Positions 57,104 to 64,000 of a stretch of 64,000 bases of DNA are shown here, piece after piece. The notes below the pieces were generated by a model. It searched no databases and had not been told where the DNA came from. It saw nothing but the letters and a program-made list of their open reading frames with translations. Each line of letters starts with the position of its first letter. The stretch's first letter is position 1. Both the position numbers and the translations under genes were made by a program. The DNA comes from Nocardiopsis terrae (lineage in GTDB: Bacteria > Actinomycetota > Actinomycetes > Streptosporangiales > Streptosporangiaceae). Where the stretch lies: contig NZ_BMXJ01000006.1 of assembly GCF_014651695.1 (NCBI RefSeq), positions 62,001 through 126,000 of the forward strand. The letters are read 5' to 3'.

Positions 57104-58525
57104 ATGCGATCCCTCTACATCGACGGCGCCTGGCGCGACTCCGCCTCCGACGAGGCCCTTGACGTGGTCAACCCGGCTACCGAGCAGGTCATCGACACCG
57201 TTCCGGCTGGCGCCACCGCTGACGTCGACGCCGCGGTCGAGGCCGCGGCCGCCGCCCTCCCCGCCTGGTCGGCGCTCACCCCGGGCCAGCGCGTCACCCA
57301 CCTGACCAAGGCCCTGGAGCTGTTCAACGCCCGTATCGGTGACATCGCCGCCGAACTCACCCGGGACATGGGCGCTCCCGCCACCTTCGCCGCCAAGGTG
57401 CAGGCCGGACTGCCCTCGCTCATGTTCCGGACCTACATCGACCTGGTCGAGGAGCACGGGGAGCGCTACTTCACCGGGGAGAAGGTCGGCAACTCCCTCG
57501 TGGTGCACGAGCCGATCGGAGTGGTCGGCGCGATCACCCCGTGGAACTACCCGCTGCACCAGATCGTCCTCAAGGTCGTCCCCGCGCTGCTCGCGGGCAA
57601 CACCGTGGTCCTCAAGCCCAGCGAGGTCGCCCCGCTGAGCGCCTACGCGCTGGCGGAGGTCTTCGACGGGGCAGGTCTGCCCGCGGGCGTGTTCAACCTG
57701 GTCTCCGGCACCGGCCCGGTGGTGGGCGAGGCGATCGCCGCCCACCCCGGGATCGACATGGTCTCCTTCACCGGCTCCACCCGCGCCGGCACCCGGGTGT
57801 CCCAGGTCGCGGCCGAAACGGTCAAGAAGGTCGCCCTGGAACTGGGCGGCAAGTCGCCGAACCTCATCCTGCCGGGCGCCGACCTGACCAAGGCGGTCAA
57901 GCGCGGTGTCGCCGACGTCATGCGCAACACCGGCCAGAGCTGCAACGCGCTCACCCGGATGCTCGTGCACCGCGACTCCTACGCGGAGGCCGTCGAGTTG
58001 GCCGCCGCCTCCGCCGCCAAGTACGCCCCGGGCGACCCCCGGGACGAGGGCACCCGGATGGGCCCGCTGGTCTCCGCGGCCCAGTTCGACAAGGTCCGCT
58101 CCTACGTGGACCTCGGTGTTTCGGAGGGCGCCCGCCTGGTCACCGGTGGCTCCGAGCCGGTCGAGGGGCTGGAGAAGGGCTTCTACGTCCGTCCGACAGT
58201 CTTCGCCGACGTGCGCAACGACATGCGCATCGCCCAGGAGGAGATCTTCGGCCCGGTGCTCGTCCTCATCCCCTACGACACGGTGGAGGAGGCGGTCGAG
58301 ATCGCCAACGACACCGTCTACGGCCTCAACGCCGCGGTGTGGTCGGGCGACCAGGAGGAGGGGCTGGCGGTCGCCCGCCGCCTGCGGGCCGGCCAGATCG
58401 AGCTCAACGGCGGGGCCATGAACCCGCGGGCGCCCTTCGGCGGTTACAAGCGCTCCGGCAACGGCCGTGAGTGGGGGCTGCCCGGCCTGGTCGAGTTCTG
58501 CGAGGTCAAGGCCGTGCAGACCTGA
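57104..58525 (+). CDS. NAD(P)-dependent aldehyde dehydrogenase family protein
   Basis: 473 residues. Asn in TPWNYPLHQ, Glu246 (LELGGKS), Cys280 (GQSCNA) and EEIFGPV are the full catalytic set of the aldehyde dehydrogenase superfamily, and FTGSTRAG is the cofactor loop. The C terminus has NPRAPFGGYKRSGNGREWG. It oxidises an aldehyde to the acid; the substrate is unknown. Shine-Dalgarno is poor (AGAAAG). A short inverted repeat lies just upstream. Confidence 0.92.
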   Translation: MRSLYIDGAWRDSASDEALDVVNPATEQVIDTVPAGATADVDAAVEAAAAALPAWSALTPGQRVTHLTKALELFNARIGDIAAELTRDMGAPATFAAKVQAGLPSLMFRTYIDLVEEHGERYFTGEKVGNSLVVHEPIGVVGAITPWNYPLHQIVLKVVPALLAGNTVVLKPSEVAPLSAYALAEVFDGAGLPAGVFNLVSGTGPVVGEAIAAHPGIDMVSFTGSTRAGTRVSQVAAETVKKVALELGGKSPNLILPGADLTKAVKRGVADVMRNTGQSCNALTRMLVHRDSYAEAVELAAASAAKYAPGDPRDEGTRMGPLVSAAQFDKVRSYVDLGVSEGARLVTGGSEPVEGLEKGFYVRPTVFADVRNDMRIAQEEIFGPVLVLIPYDTVEEAVEIANDTVYGLNAAVWSGDQEEGLAVARRLRAGQIELNGGAMNPRAPFGGYKRSGNGREWGLPGLVEFCEVKAVQT

Positions 58526-58651
58526 CCGCTGTGGCCGGACTCACGGCCCCCGCGCGCGTTCGGCCGGAATCGGCCCCGGTGATGCGCGCGTTGTGGGGTG
58601 TGGAAAAATTCCGACTGGTCATCCCCTGGTCGAACCCAAACGAGGTGTGAG

Positions 58652-58798
58652 TTGAGCAGCAAGCCCGCGGTCTCCAAGGCAGGTCCCCTCAGTAAGGACC
58701 TCAAGTCGATGTTCGTGTACAACCTGGTGGCGATCCTGTCGATGGTCGGCTTCGCCGCGCTCGGACTGAGCGTCGCGGCCGCCGCGGCCGGTGCCTGA
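58652..58798 (+). CDS. Small single-pass membrane protein, 48 residues
   Basis: TTG start at 58652, chosen because GAGG is six bases upstream and the frame fits MSSKPAVSKAGPLSKDLKSM. A membrane helix follows (MFVYNLVAILSMVGFAALGLSVAAAAAG). There is no other ORF in the region, and a 20-bp hairpin lies 12 bp after the stop, so it forms a full unit with the AT-richer upstream sequence GGAAAAATTCC near 58605. Function unknown. Confidence 0.6.
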   Translation: MSSKPAVSKAGPLSKDLKSMFVYNLVAILSMVGFAALGLSVAAAAAGA

Positions 58799-58810
58799 CC
58801 CGCACGGAGA

Positions 58811-58854
58811 ACGCCGCGCCCCCGCCGGTCCACCGACCGGCGGGGGCGCGGCGT
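58811..58854 (+). terminator. 20-bp perfect hairpin
   Basis: 58811 to 58830 pairs with 58835 to 58854 around loop CACC (core CCCCCGCCGG/CCGGCGGGGG). It ends the small membrane protein transcript; rpiB starts 32 bp on. Confidence 0.75.
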
Positions 58855-58886
58855 CGTCCGTACCAGGGAGCTGTCACACTGGTGAC

Positions 58887-59354
58887 GTGCGTGTTTACCT
58901 TGGATCAGATCATGCGGGCTTCGAGCTCAAAGAACACCTCGTCTCCTGGCTGAAGGAGCACGGCCACGAGGTCGTCGACGCCGGCCCGGCCGTCTACGAC
59001 GCGGTCGACGACTACCCGCCCTTCGTCCTGCGCGCCGCCGAGGGCGTCGCCGGGGACCCGGGTTCCCTGGGGGTGGTGATCGGCGGTTCCGGCAACGGCG
59101 AGCAGATCGCCGCCAACAAGGTCCGGGGCGTCCGTGCCGCTCTGGCCTGGAGCGAGGACACCGCCAGGCTGGCGCGGGAACACAACGACGCCAACGTGCT
59201 CTCCGTCGGCGGTCGGATGCACTCCCTGGAGGAGTCCACCCGGTTCGTCGAACTCTTCCTCACCACCCCGTACAGCGACGAGGAGCGGCACACCCGCCGT
59301 ATCGCCATGCTCGGCGACTACGAGCAGACCGGCGAGCTCCCCCCGCTTCCGTAA
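58887..59354 (+). CDS. rpiB: Ribose-5-phosphate isomerase B
   Basis: 155 residues from GTG 58887. MRVYLGSDHAGFELKEHL and VVIGGSGNGEQIAANKVRGVRAAL, then HNDANVLSVGGRM, identify RpiB. As in the M. tuberculosis enzyme, the Cys base of E. coli RpiB is replaced (GGSGNG), and Glu72 likely acts as base. It interconverts ribose-5-phosphate and ribulose-5-phosphate in the pentose phosphate pathway. No Shine-Dalgarno is seen; CACACT is six bases before the GTG. Confidence 0.93.
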   Translation: MRVYLGSDHAGFELKEHLVSWLKEHGHEVVDAGPAVYDAVDDYPPFVLRAAEGVAGDPGSLGVVIGGSGNGEQIAANKVRGVRAALAWSEDTARLAREHNDANVLSVGGRMHSLEESTRFVELFLTTPYSDEERHTRRIAMLGDYEQTGELPPLP

Positions 59355-59734
59355 CCCCGTCCGTGGTCCCGCACGGGCGCGGGGCCGATCGTCCGCCCCC
59401 GTGTGTTCGGCGCGCGGGGGCGCATCCGTACTCGGATCCAGCCCCGTACACCCGGGTTTAGGCGGAACCCAAAACCGGGGTTAAGGGGCGGAACACCGCT
59501 GGTTGCACGTGCCACGGCCGCATGCCAACCGCTACAGTTCGTGCACGGCGGCGGGCTGGTGTCGTCCGCGACCCAACGGTTCCCGCGCCCCCTGAGCGGA
59601 ACCAGCCACCACGATCCGGGCGTGCCCCACAACGCCACGGCCCGCCGACACGAACCGGCCCCCGACGCGACCGCACCGGTGTGCCGTACGACGACCAGGA
59701 GTAACCCCCGCGGGCGAGCGGGCCGAGAGGACCG
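59355..59734 (+). other. Noncoding stretch upstream of the SpoIIE-type phosphatase gene
   Basis: 380 bp with no ORF I would defend. A hairpin with CCGTG/CACGG and CCCCG/CGGGG arms follows rpiB (about 59355 to 59384). Around 59452 to 59494 two copies of GGCGGAAC (59461 to 59468 and 59487 to 59494), each preceded by a GGGTTTA or GGGTTAA-type word, are spaced 26 bp start to start. A TACAGT -10-like box is at 59533 to 59538. Confidence 0.35.
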
Positions 59735-60838
59735 ATGAACTCCACACCGACCGCCAAGACCACCCGGCTGCTGCGCTCCACCGCGCAGCGGCTCATCGCG
59801 GTGCTCCGGCGCAAGGTGTTGTTCCGCTACCGGCTCGTCCTGATCACCCTCGTCGCCATCGCGGTGGGGATCGGGGTGGGCGCGGTCTGGGGACCCGCGG
59901 GCTGGTTCCCGCCCAGCTCCACCATCCTGACCGTCCTCGCCGGAGGACTGCTGCTCAAGCGCAAGAGCCTCGCCTTCCTGCTCGGCGTGGTCGCGGCGGT
60001 CCTGCTGTTCGTGGCCTTCATGCTCGACTTCGGCCAGGTGGGCCCCGGCCTGCTCGTCACCATCGGTGTCACCGGGGTGCTGTCCTACCTGCTGTCCGGG
60101 GTGCGCGAACGCCTCGGCGTGCAGGGGCTGAGCGGCGAGATGATGCTGCTGGACCTGCGTGACCGCCTCCGCGACCAGGGAAACCTGCCCGAGCTCCCCG
60201 AGGGGTGGGGGCGTACCGCTGTCCTGCGCCAGGCGGGCGGCTCCTCCTTCGGCGGTGACTTCGTGGTCTCCATCCGCAGGGAGAACCGGCTCGACGTCGC
60301 CGTCGTCGACGTCTCCGGCAAGGGCGTGGACGCCGGGACCCGGGCCCTGATGCTCTCCGGGGCCTTCAGCGGGCTGATCGGGGCGGTGCCCGCCGGCGAC
60401 TTCCTCGCCCACTGCAACGACTACCTGATGCGCAACAGCGGCGGTGAGGGCTTCGTGACCGCCGTGCACCTGAGTGTGGACACCGACACCGGCGCCTACC
60501 AGGTCACCTCGGCCGGACACCCGCCCGCGCTGCACTACGACAGCGGCGGCGGGGTGTGGAGCACCACCGAGGCCAAGGGCGTGGTCCTGGGCGTCATCCC
60601 CGAGATGACCTACACCTCGGTCGAGGGCAAGCTCCGTCCCGGAGACGCGATCATGCTGTGCACCGACGGTCTCATCGAGACGCCGGGGGAGGACCTGGAC
60701 GCGGGCATCGACCGTCTTCTCGGAACCGCCGACATCCTGGTCACCCAGGGTTTCGCCACCGGCGCGGACGAGGTCGTGGACACGCTCAGCAAGGACAAGA
60801 ACGACGACTGCGCCCTCGTCGTCCTCTGGCGCACCTGA
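59735..60838 (+). CDS. Membrane-bound PP2C/SpoIIE-type protein phosphatase
   Basis: 367 residues, ATG 59735 with GAGAGG four bases upstream. Three to four membrane segments (about 30 to 115: VLITLVAIAVGIGVGAVWG and LAFLLGVVAAVLLFVAFML) precede the SpoIIE domain (about 160 to 367) with GGSSFGGDFVVSI, VAVVDVSGKGVDAGTRALM, SAGHPPALHYDS, CTDGLIETPGEDLD and DDCALVVLW, which carry the metal-binding Asp set. Such phosphatases dephosphorylate anti-anti-sigma factors and control stress sigma factors in actinobacteria. No anti-sigma or STAS gene is beside it. Confidence 0.9.
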   Translation: MNSTPTAKTTRLLRSTAQRLIAVLRRKVLFRYRLVLITLVAIAVGIGVGAVWGPAGWFPPSSTILTVLAGGLLLKRKSLAFLLGVVAAVLLFVAFMLDFGQVGPGLLVTIGVTGVLSYLLSGVRERLGVQGLSGEMMLLDLRDRLRDQGNLPELPEGWGRTAVLRQAGGSSFGGDFVVSIRRENRLDVAVVDVSGKGVDAGTRALMLSGAFSGLIGAVPAGDFLAHCNDYLMRNSGGEGFVTAVHLSVDTDTGAYQVTSAGHPPALHYDSGGGVWSTTEAKGVVLGVIPEMTYTSVEGKLRPGDAIMLCTDGLIETPGEDLDAGIDRLLGTADILVTQGFATGADEVVDTLSKDKNDDCALVVLWRT

Positions 60839-60891
60839 CCCGAACCCGCTCCGCTCCCGCGGGGATGAGCCGCCCCCGCCGCTCCTGGCGG

Positions 60892-61115
60892 TAGGGTCGA
60901 CATGTTCCCCGACCCCGGTACGAGGTCTTCGTACCCGTCCCCGGACCGCCGTGCCCGCCCCGCCCCTCCACGCCTCCCGGGCGCCGGCGCCGCACGGCCC
61001 ACCACACCAGTGACGAGGGGCCGGACCGAGCCCCGGGACAGGACCCGGACTTCCCAGATTTCGCGGCCCCGCGGGCGTGCCCGCCGGGCGATGGAGACGC
61101 AAGGGGGTGCTTCGC
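60892..61115 (+). promoter_or_regulatory. Promoter and long leader of mgtE with a Pro-rich upstream ORF
   Basis: A good -10 TAGGGT (60892 to 60897) predicts a leader of about 210 nt. The leader has a hairpin GGTACGA-GGTCT-TCGTACC (60917 to 60935) and an open frame from ATG 60902 to 61135 (77 codons, 12 Pro) that overlaps the mgtE start in another frame. M-box (ykoK) magnesium riboswitch consensus was looked for and not seen. Whether the ORF is translated is unknown; the ATG lacks a Shine-Dalgarno. Confidence 0.35.
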
Positions 61116-62456
61116 ATGGACGGCGAGCGCGCTGAAGAACTCACGGATCTGGTCGAGACCAACGACCTGACCGGGATCAGGCTCTGGTTGGCCGAACACA
61201 GGCCCCACGAGATAGCGGACGAACTCTCCCGCATGGTCGGCCGCGAGGCGATCATCCCGTTCCGGCTCCTGGACAAGGACCGTGAGCTGGAGGTCTTCGA
61301 GGAGCTCGACCCCGGTCAGCAGCAGGCCATCCTCCTCGGCCTGCGCGGCACCGACTTCCACGAGATCCTCGAGGAGATGGACCCGGACGACCGGGCCCGC
61401 CTCATCGGGGAGGCGCCGGCCAAGATCGCCACCCGCGCCCTGGCCGGTCTGAGCCCCGCCGAACGCAAGATGACCGCCGCGCTCCTCGGCTACCCGGAGG
61501 ACTCGGTCGGCAGGTACATGACCCCTGAGACGGTCATCCTGCACCGGGACCTGACCGTCGGCCGCGCCCTGGAGGTGGTGCGCGCCAAAGGAGCCGACGC
61601 CGAGACGATCTACACCCTGCCGGTGGTCAGCGACGGCCGTCGCCTGGTCGGCACCATCACCCTGAGCGACCTCGTGGTCAGCGACGACGACCGCCTCCTC
61701 AAGGACCTGGTGGACGTGTTCGCGCCGCGGGTGGGGGCCAGCGAGCCGGTCGAGGACGCCGCCCGACTGATCCAGGAGGCCAACCTGGTCTCCCTCCCGG
61801 TGGTGGACTCCGAGGACCGGTTCGTCGGGCTGTTCACCTTCGACGACGCCCTGGAGGTCATCGAGGCGGCCGACTCCGAGGACATGGCCCGCCAGTCCGG
61901 TGCCAGCCCGGTCGGCGAGCACTACGTGTCCGTCGGTGTGCTGCGCCTGGTCGGTGCCCGCTCGGTGTGGCTCATGCTGCTCATCGTCGCGGCGACCCTC
62001 ACCGTCAACGTCATGCAGGTCTACGAGGCCACGCTCGAGCAGGTCACGGCGTTGGCGATGTTCGTCCCGATGCTCATCGGCACCGGCGGGAACGTCGGCG
62101 CCCAGTCGGCCACGGCGATCGTGCGCGCCCTCGCGGTCGGCGAGGTCCGGGTGCGCGACCTGCCCTCGGTGATCTGGAAGGAGAGCCGGGTCGGCCTGCT
62201 CCTGGGTGTGATGCTCGCCGGGATCGCCCTGGCCATCGGTTCCCTGCTGGTCGGGTTCGACGTCGCGATGGTGGTCGCCCTGTCGGTGATCGCGATCTGC
62301 ACCTGGGCGGCCGTCATCGGCTCGTCGATGCCCCTGCTGGCCCGCAAGGCGGGGGTGGACCCGGCGGTGGTCTCCTCACCGATGGTCGCGACCCTCGTGG
62401 ACGCCACCGGCCTGCTCATCTACTTCTCCGTGGCCCAGATGGTCCTCGGCCTCTGA
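61116..62456 (+). CDS. mgtE: Magnesium transporter MgtE
   Basis: 446 residues from ATG 61116, AAGGGGG nine bases upstream. The N domain (about 1 to 125) has helical repeats with LDKDRELEVFEELDPGQQQAIL; two CBS domains (about 125 to 255) follow, including SVGRYMTPE and TLPVVSDGRRLVGTITLSDL; the membrane part (about 280 to 446) has five segments, with the pore signature GTGGNVGAQSATAIVRALA and IVGSS-like IGSSMPLLARK. It is a Mg2+-gated Mg2+ channel in the cytoplasmic membrane. A leader ORF and terminator flank it. Confidence 0.95.
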   Translation: MDGERAEELTDLVETNDLTGIRLWLAEHRPHEIADELSRMVGREAIIPFRLLDKDRELEVFEELDPGQQQAILLGLRGTDFHEILEEMDPDDRARLIGEAPAKIATRALAGLSPAERKMTAALLGYPEDSVGRYMTPETVILHRDLTVGRALEVVRAKGADAETIYTLPVVSDGRRLVGTITLSDLVVSDDDRLLKDLVDVFAPRVGASEPVEDAARLIQEANLVSLPVVDSEDRFVGLFTFDDALEVIEAADSEDMARQSGASPVGEHYVSVGVLRLVGARSVWLMLLIVAATLTVNVMQVYEATLEQVTALAMFVPMLIGTGGNVGAQSATAIVRALAVGEVRVRDLPSVIWKESRVGLLLGVMLAGIALAIGSLLVGFDVAMVVALSVIAICTWAAVIGSSMPLLARKAGVDPAVVSSPMVATLVDATGLLIYFSVAQMVLGL

Positions 62457-62480
62457 CCGGACCCGGACGACCGAACGGTT

Positions 62481-62512
62481 CCGCCGGTCCGTTCGGCCGA
62501 ACGGACCGGCGG
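62481..62512 (+). terminator. Hairpin after mgtE
   Basis: CCGCCGGTCCGTTCG (62481 to 62495) pairs with CGAACGGACCGGCGG (62498 to 62512), a 15-bp palindrome arm with a very short loop, 25 bp after the stop. Confidence 0.65.
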
Positions 62513-62641
62513 ATACGGGGCCTCTGGCCGGGCCCGTGCCCGGGCCCGTACGCGAGGTTCCCGACCGGTGACACGCCGCATGAACCCCGGTTGGAGCGGG
62601 TATTACGTCAGGAAGCAGGACGGATCTACAGGGGGGATTCC

Positions 62642-62854
62642 ATGTCCGCTAGCGGAGGTGTGTTCGACCGGCTGAAGAAGGCCGTCACCGACAACGCCGA
62701 CAAGGCCGAGGGTGTGGTCGGAAAGGCTGCCAGGGCCGCGAAGAAGGCCACCGGCGGCGCACACGACGACAAGATCGACAAGGGGGCCGGCGCGGCCACG
62801 GACTACCTGCGCAAACGCGCCCGGGAGAACGACCGGGACGACAAGGAGTCCTAG
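62642..62854 (+). CDS. Rv0909-like small helical protein (antitoxin family PF14013-type)
   Basis: 70 residues from ATG 62642; GGGGGG lies five bases upstream. FDRLKKAVTDNADKAEGVVGKAARAAKKATGGAHDDKIDKGAG (spread over residues 8 to 50) shows the F-D-x-LK ... K-x-TGG-x-x-D-KIDKG pattern of the mycobacterial Rv0909 antitoxin family. In M. tuberculosis the partner toxin Rv0910 is an SRPBCC-like protein. Here no such gene is beside it: mgtE is upstream behind a terminator, and a LytM-like gene follows. A solitary role is possible, so the antitoxin label is weak. Confidence 0.65.
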   Translation: MSASGGVFDRLKKAVTDNADKAEGVVGKAARAAKKATGGAHDDKIDKGAGAATDYLRKRARENDRDDKES

Positions 62855-62906
62855 CCGGGACGGCAGACGGGGACGCGGGGCGGTCGGGCCGTGTCCACAA
62901 TGGTGG

Positions 62907-63767
62907 ATGCGCTCCTCCGCTCCGCGTCCCCTTCCCGTCCTTCTCGCCAGGCTCCGTATGCCCCTGATGTGGCTGGCCATGGCCGCTCTCCTGGCCGGGT
63001 ACCTCGGCCTGTCCTGGTGGGTCGGCGGTGTCCTGCTGCTGGTGGCCCTGGCCGTGCACCTGCGTCTGGGCACCCCGCGCTGCGCCCCGAGAGCCCTGGC
63101 GCCGCCGGTGCGCGGCCGGTGGATGGCGTTGACCAGTCCCGTGGACAGTGTTCCGAGCCAGGGCACCCACGCCTACGGGCAGACGTACGCGCTCGGACTG
63201 GTCGCGGAGGACGGCACCCGCCCCGACATCGCCTGGCGCCCGCTCAGCCGTCCCCCGGAGGACTTCCCGGCCTTCGGTGCCCGCGTGTACGCACCGGCCG
63301 ACGGCACCGTGGTCCGGGTGCACGACCGCCAACGCGACCACCGCAGCCGCAACTCCTGGCTCTGGCTGTTCGGCACGGTCGTGGAGAACACCCTGCGCGA
63401 GTTCCGGGGCCCCTCGGGGCTGATGGGCAACCACGTGGTCATCGACATCGGTGGCGCCCACGTACTCCTGGGCCACCTGCGCCGGGGGTCGGCCGCGGTG
63501 GCTCCCGGAGACCGGGTGGTGGCGGGCCAGCCGATCGCCCGATGCGGCAGTTCGGGGGCCTGCACCGAGCCGCAGGTCCGGATGCAGCTGATGGATCTGC
63601 CGCATCCGCTCTTCGCCGCCGGGCTGCCCGTGGTCTGGGGGAGCGGTTGGAAGGCAGGAACCCCTGACTCCGAGGGCTCCGAGGGCCTGCCGGAGACCTG
63701 GCGTCCGGTGGAGGTCACCGGCCCCTACGCCGTCCCCGCTGATCAGAGTGGTTCAGCGGGAGACTAA
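62907..63767 (+). CDS. Degenerate LytM/M23-fold membrane protein
   Basis: 286 residues from ATG 62907. Two membrane segments at about 18 to 48 (LMWLAMAALLAGYLGLSWWVGGVLLLVALAV), then the M23 fold (about 68 to 235): GTHAYGQTYALGLV, VYAPADGTVVRVHD, GNHVVIDIGGAHVLLGHLRRGS, and VAPGDRVVAGQPIARCGSSGACTEPQVRMQL. In active M23 peptidases the metal ligands are H-x3-D and a late H-x-H; here the first D is Gln and the HLHF block reads QVRMQ, so metal-binding residues are lost. It probably acts as a binding or regulatory protein in the wall, in the way EnvC and NlpD do. Confidence 0.78.
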   Translation: MRSSAPRPLPVLLARLRMPLMWLAMAALLAGYLGLSWWVGGVLLLVALAVHLRLGTPRCAPRALAPPVRGRWMALTSPVDSVPSQGTHAYGQTYALGLVAEDGTRPDIAWRPLSRPPEDFPAFGARVYAPADGTVVRVHDRQRDHRSRNSWLWLFGTVVENTLREFRGPSGLMGNHVVIDIGGAHVLLGHLRRGSAAVAPGDRVVAGQPIARCGSSGACTEPQVRMQLMDLPHPLFAAGLPVVWGSGWKAGTPDSEGSEGLPETWRPVEVTGPYAVPADQSGSAGD

Positions 63768-63775
63768 CCTGACAG

Positions 63776-63794
63776 TGAGGTAAGGCGAACCTAA
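63776..63794 (+). promoter_or_regulatory. DtxR/IdeR-type iron box
   Basis: TGAGGTAAGGCGAACCTAA matches the consensus TTAGGTTAGGCTAACCTAA at 16 of 19 positions. It lies 13 bp before the GTG at 63807 and just after the LytM-like gene. A second half-site AGACTAACCT precedes it at 63761 to 63770. Iron-loaded DtxR-type repressor would shut the downstream gene off. Confidence 0.75.
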
Positions 63795-63806
63795 CGGGGG
63801 TGCGGA

Positions 63807-64000
63807 GTGGTGAACGCGGTCGACGGTGCGCCCTGCAAACTCACGGTCTGTCGCGGCTGCTGCTGCGGGACGAAGAAGAAGGTGCCGGGGGTGGACCACA
63901 AGGCCCAGCTCGCCCGGCTCAGCGCGATCGATGACCACTCCGCCCGCCGTGTGCCGGTCCGCACCAGCAAGTGCCTGGGCATCTGCTTCCAGGCCAACGT
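63807..64000 (+). CDS. Partial (2Fe-2S) ferredoxin-like protein under an iron box
   Basis: GTG at 63807 (or the next codon, GTG 63810); GGGGG six bases upstream. The frame runs off the right edge after about 64 residues. CKLTVCRGCCCGTKKKVPGVDH and TSKCLGICFQANV show the thioredoxin-like [2Fe-2S] ferredoxin pattern, with Cys in the CRGCCC and CLGIC parts as cluster ligands. Iron-responsive control fits an Fe-S or iron-uptake role. The rest and partners are outside the window. Confidence 0.75.
   Translation, partial: MVNAVDGAPCKLTVCRGCCCGTKKKVPGVDHKAQLARLSAIDDHSARRVPVRTSKCLGICFQAN

Noticed and set aside
60892-61115. M-box magnesium riboswitch upstream of mgtE
   Set aside because: The conserved AGGTGAGGCTCC-type elements are absent; only simple hairpins are seen.
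62597-62602. SigB-type -10 (GGGTAT) before the Rv0909-like gene
   Set aside because: GGGTAT is present, but no GTTT element lies 13 to 17 bp upstream.

Overview
This 64-kb window is chromosomal DNA from a high-G+C filamentous actinomycete. Supporting signs are very high G+C coding sequence, many GTG starts, -10 boxes abutting start codons, a mycothiol-type DsbA-like enzyme, a pair of dynamin-like GTPases of the kind Streptomyces uses at sporulation septa, a group II truncated haemoglobin and a LexA box of actinobacterial type. Family Nocardiopsaceae (Nocardiopsis or a relative) is my best guess, by resemblance only.

Layout. 1 to 12.5 kb is accessory: a partial secreted FG-GAP propeller protein (minus strand, off the left edge), a giant secreted RHS/YD-repeat toxin with a His-Me finger nuclease at its C terminus, an overlapping SUKH-type immunity gene, and a tyrosine recombinase ending 13 bp short of the 3' end of a tRNA-Arg(UCU) gene. 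This looks like the tRNA-proximal end of an integrated element whose other end is outside the window.

12.5 to 34.6 kb is ordinary chromosome with three scattered tetrapyrrole/cobalamin genes: cobD, a bluB-cobT gene fusion, and a cysG-type gene. Between them are a penicillin-acylase-family enzyme, an NfeD/SPFH membrane pair, a quinone oxidoreductase, a transmembrane Ser/Thr kinase, an SOS-boxed DUF6504 gene, a GNAT acetyltransferase and a Tat-exported amidase. Two dynamin-like GTPase genes that overlap by 4 bp end this block.

34.6 to 64 kb carries a GGDEF diguanylate cyclase, DUF4192, the ABC-F factor EttA, an arginase-fold protein, GlbO, a thioesterase, prolyl oligopeptidase, HNH nuclease, FmdB-type zinc ribbon, ilvD, a NERD protein, an amidase, an MFS transporter, malQ, pepN, an Rv2466c-like protein, an aldehyde dehydrogenase, rpiB, a SpoIIE-type phosphatase, mgtE, an Rv0909-like small protein, a degenerate LytM protein and, at the right edge, a partial 2Fe-2S protein behind a near-consensus DtxR/IdeR iron box.

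The points most worth a second look are the toxin/immunity module and its composition break; two very short ORFs (9 and 18 codons), each with a Shine-Dalgarno and a strong downstream hairpin; the bluB-cobT fusion; the LexA and iron boxes; several enzymes with altered key residues (arginase fold with SGDC, DsbA-like CPWA, LytM lacking HxH); and a set of six or seven genes with a -10 element placed 6 to 8 nt before the start codon, which predicts leaderless mRNAs. Translations and coordinates were read from the sequence; family names come from motif recognition without database searches.
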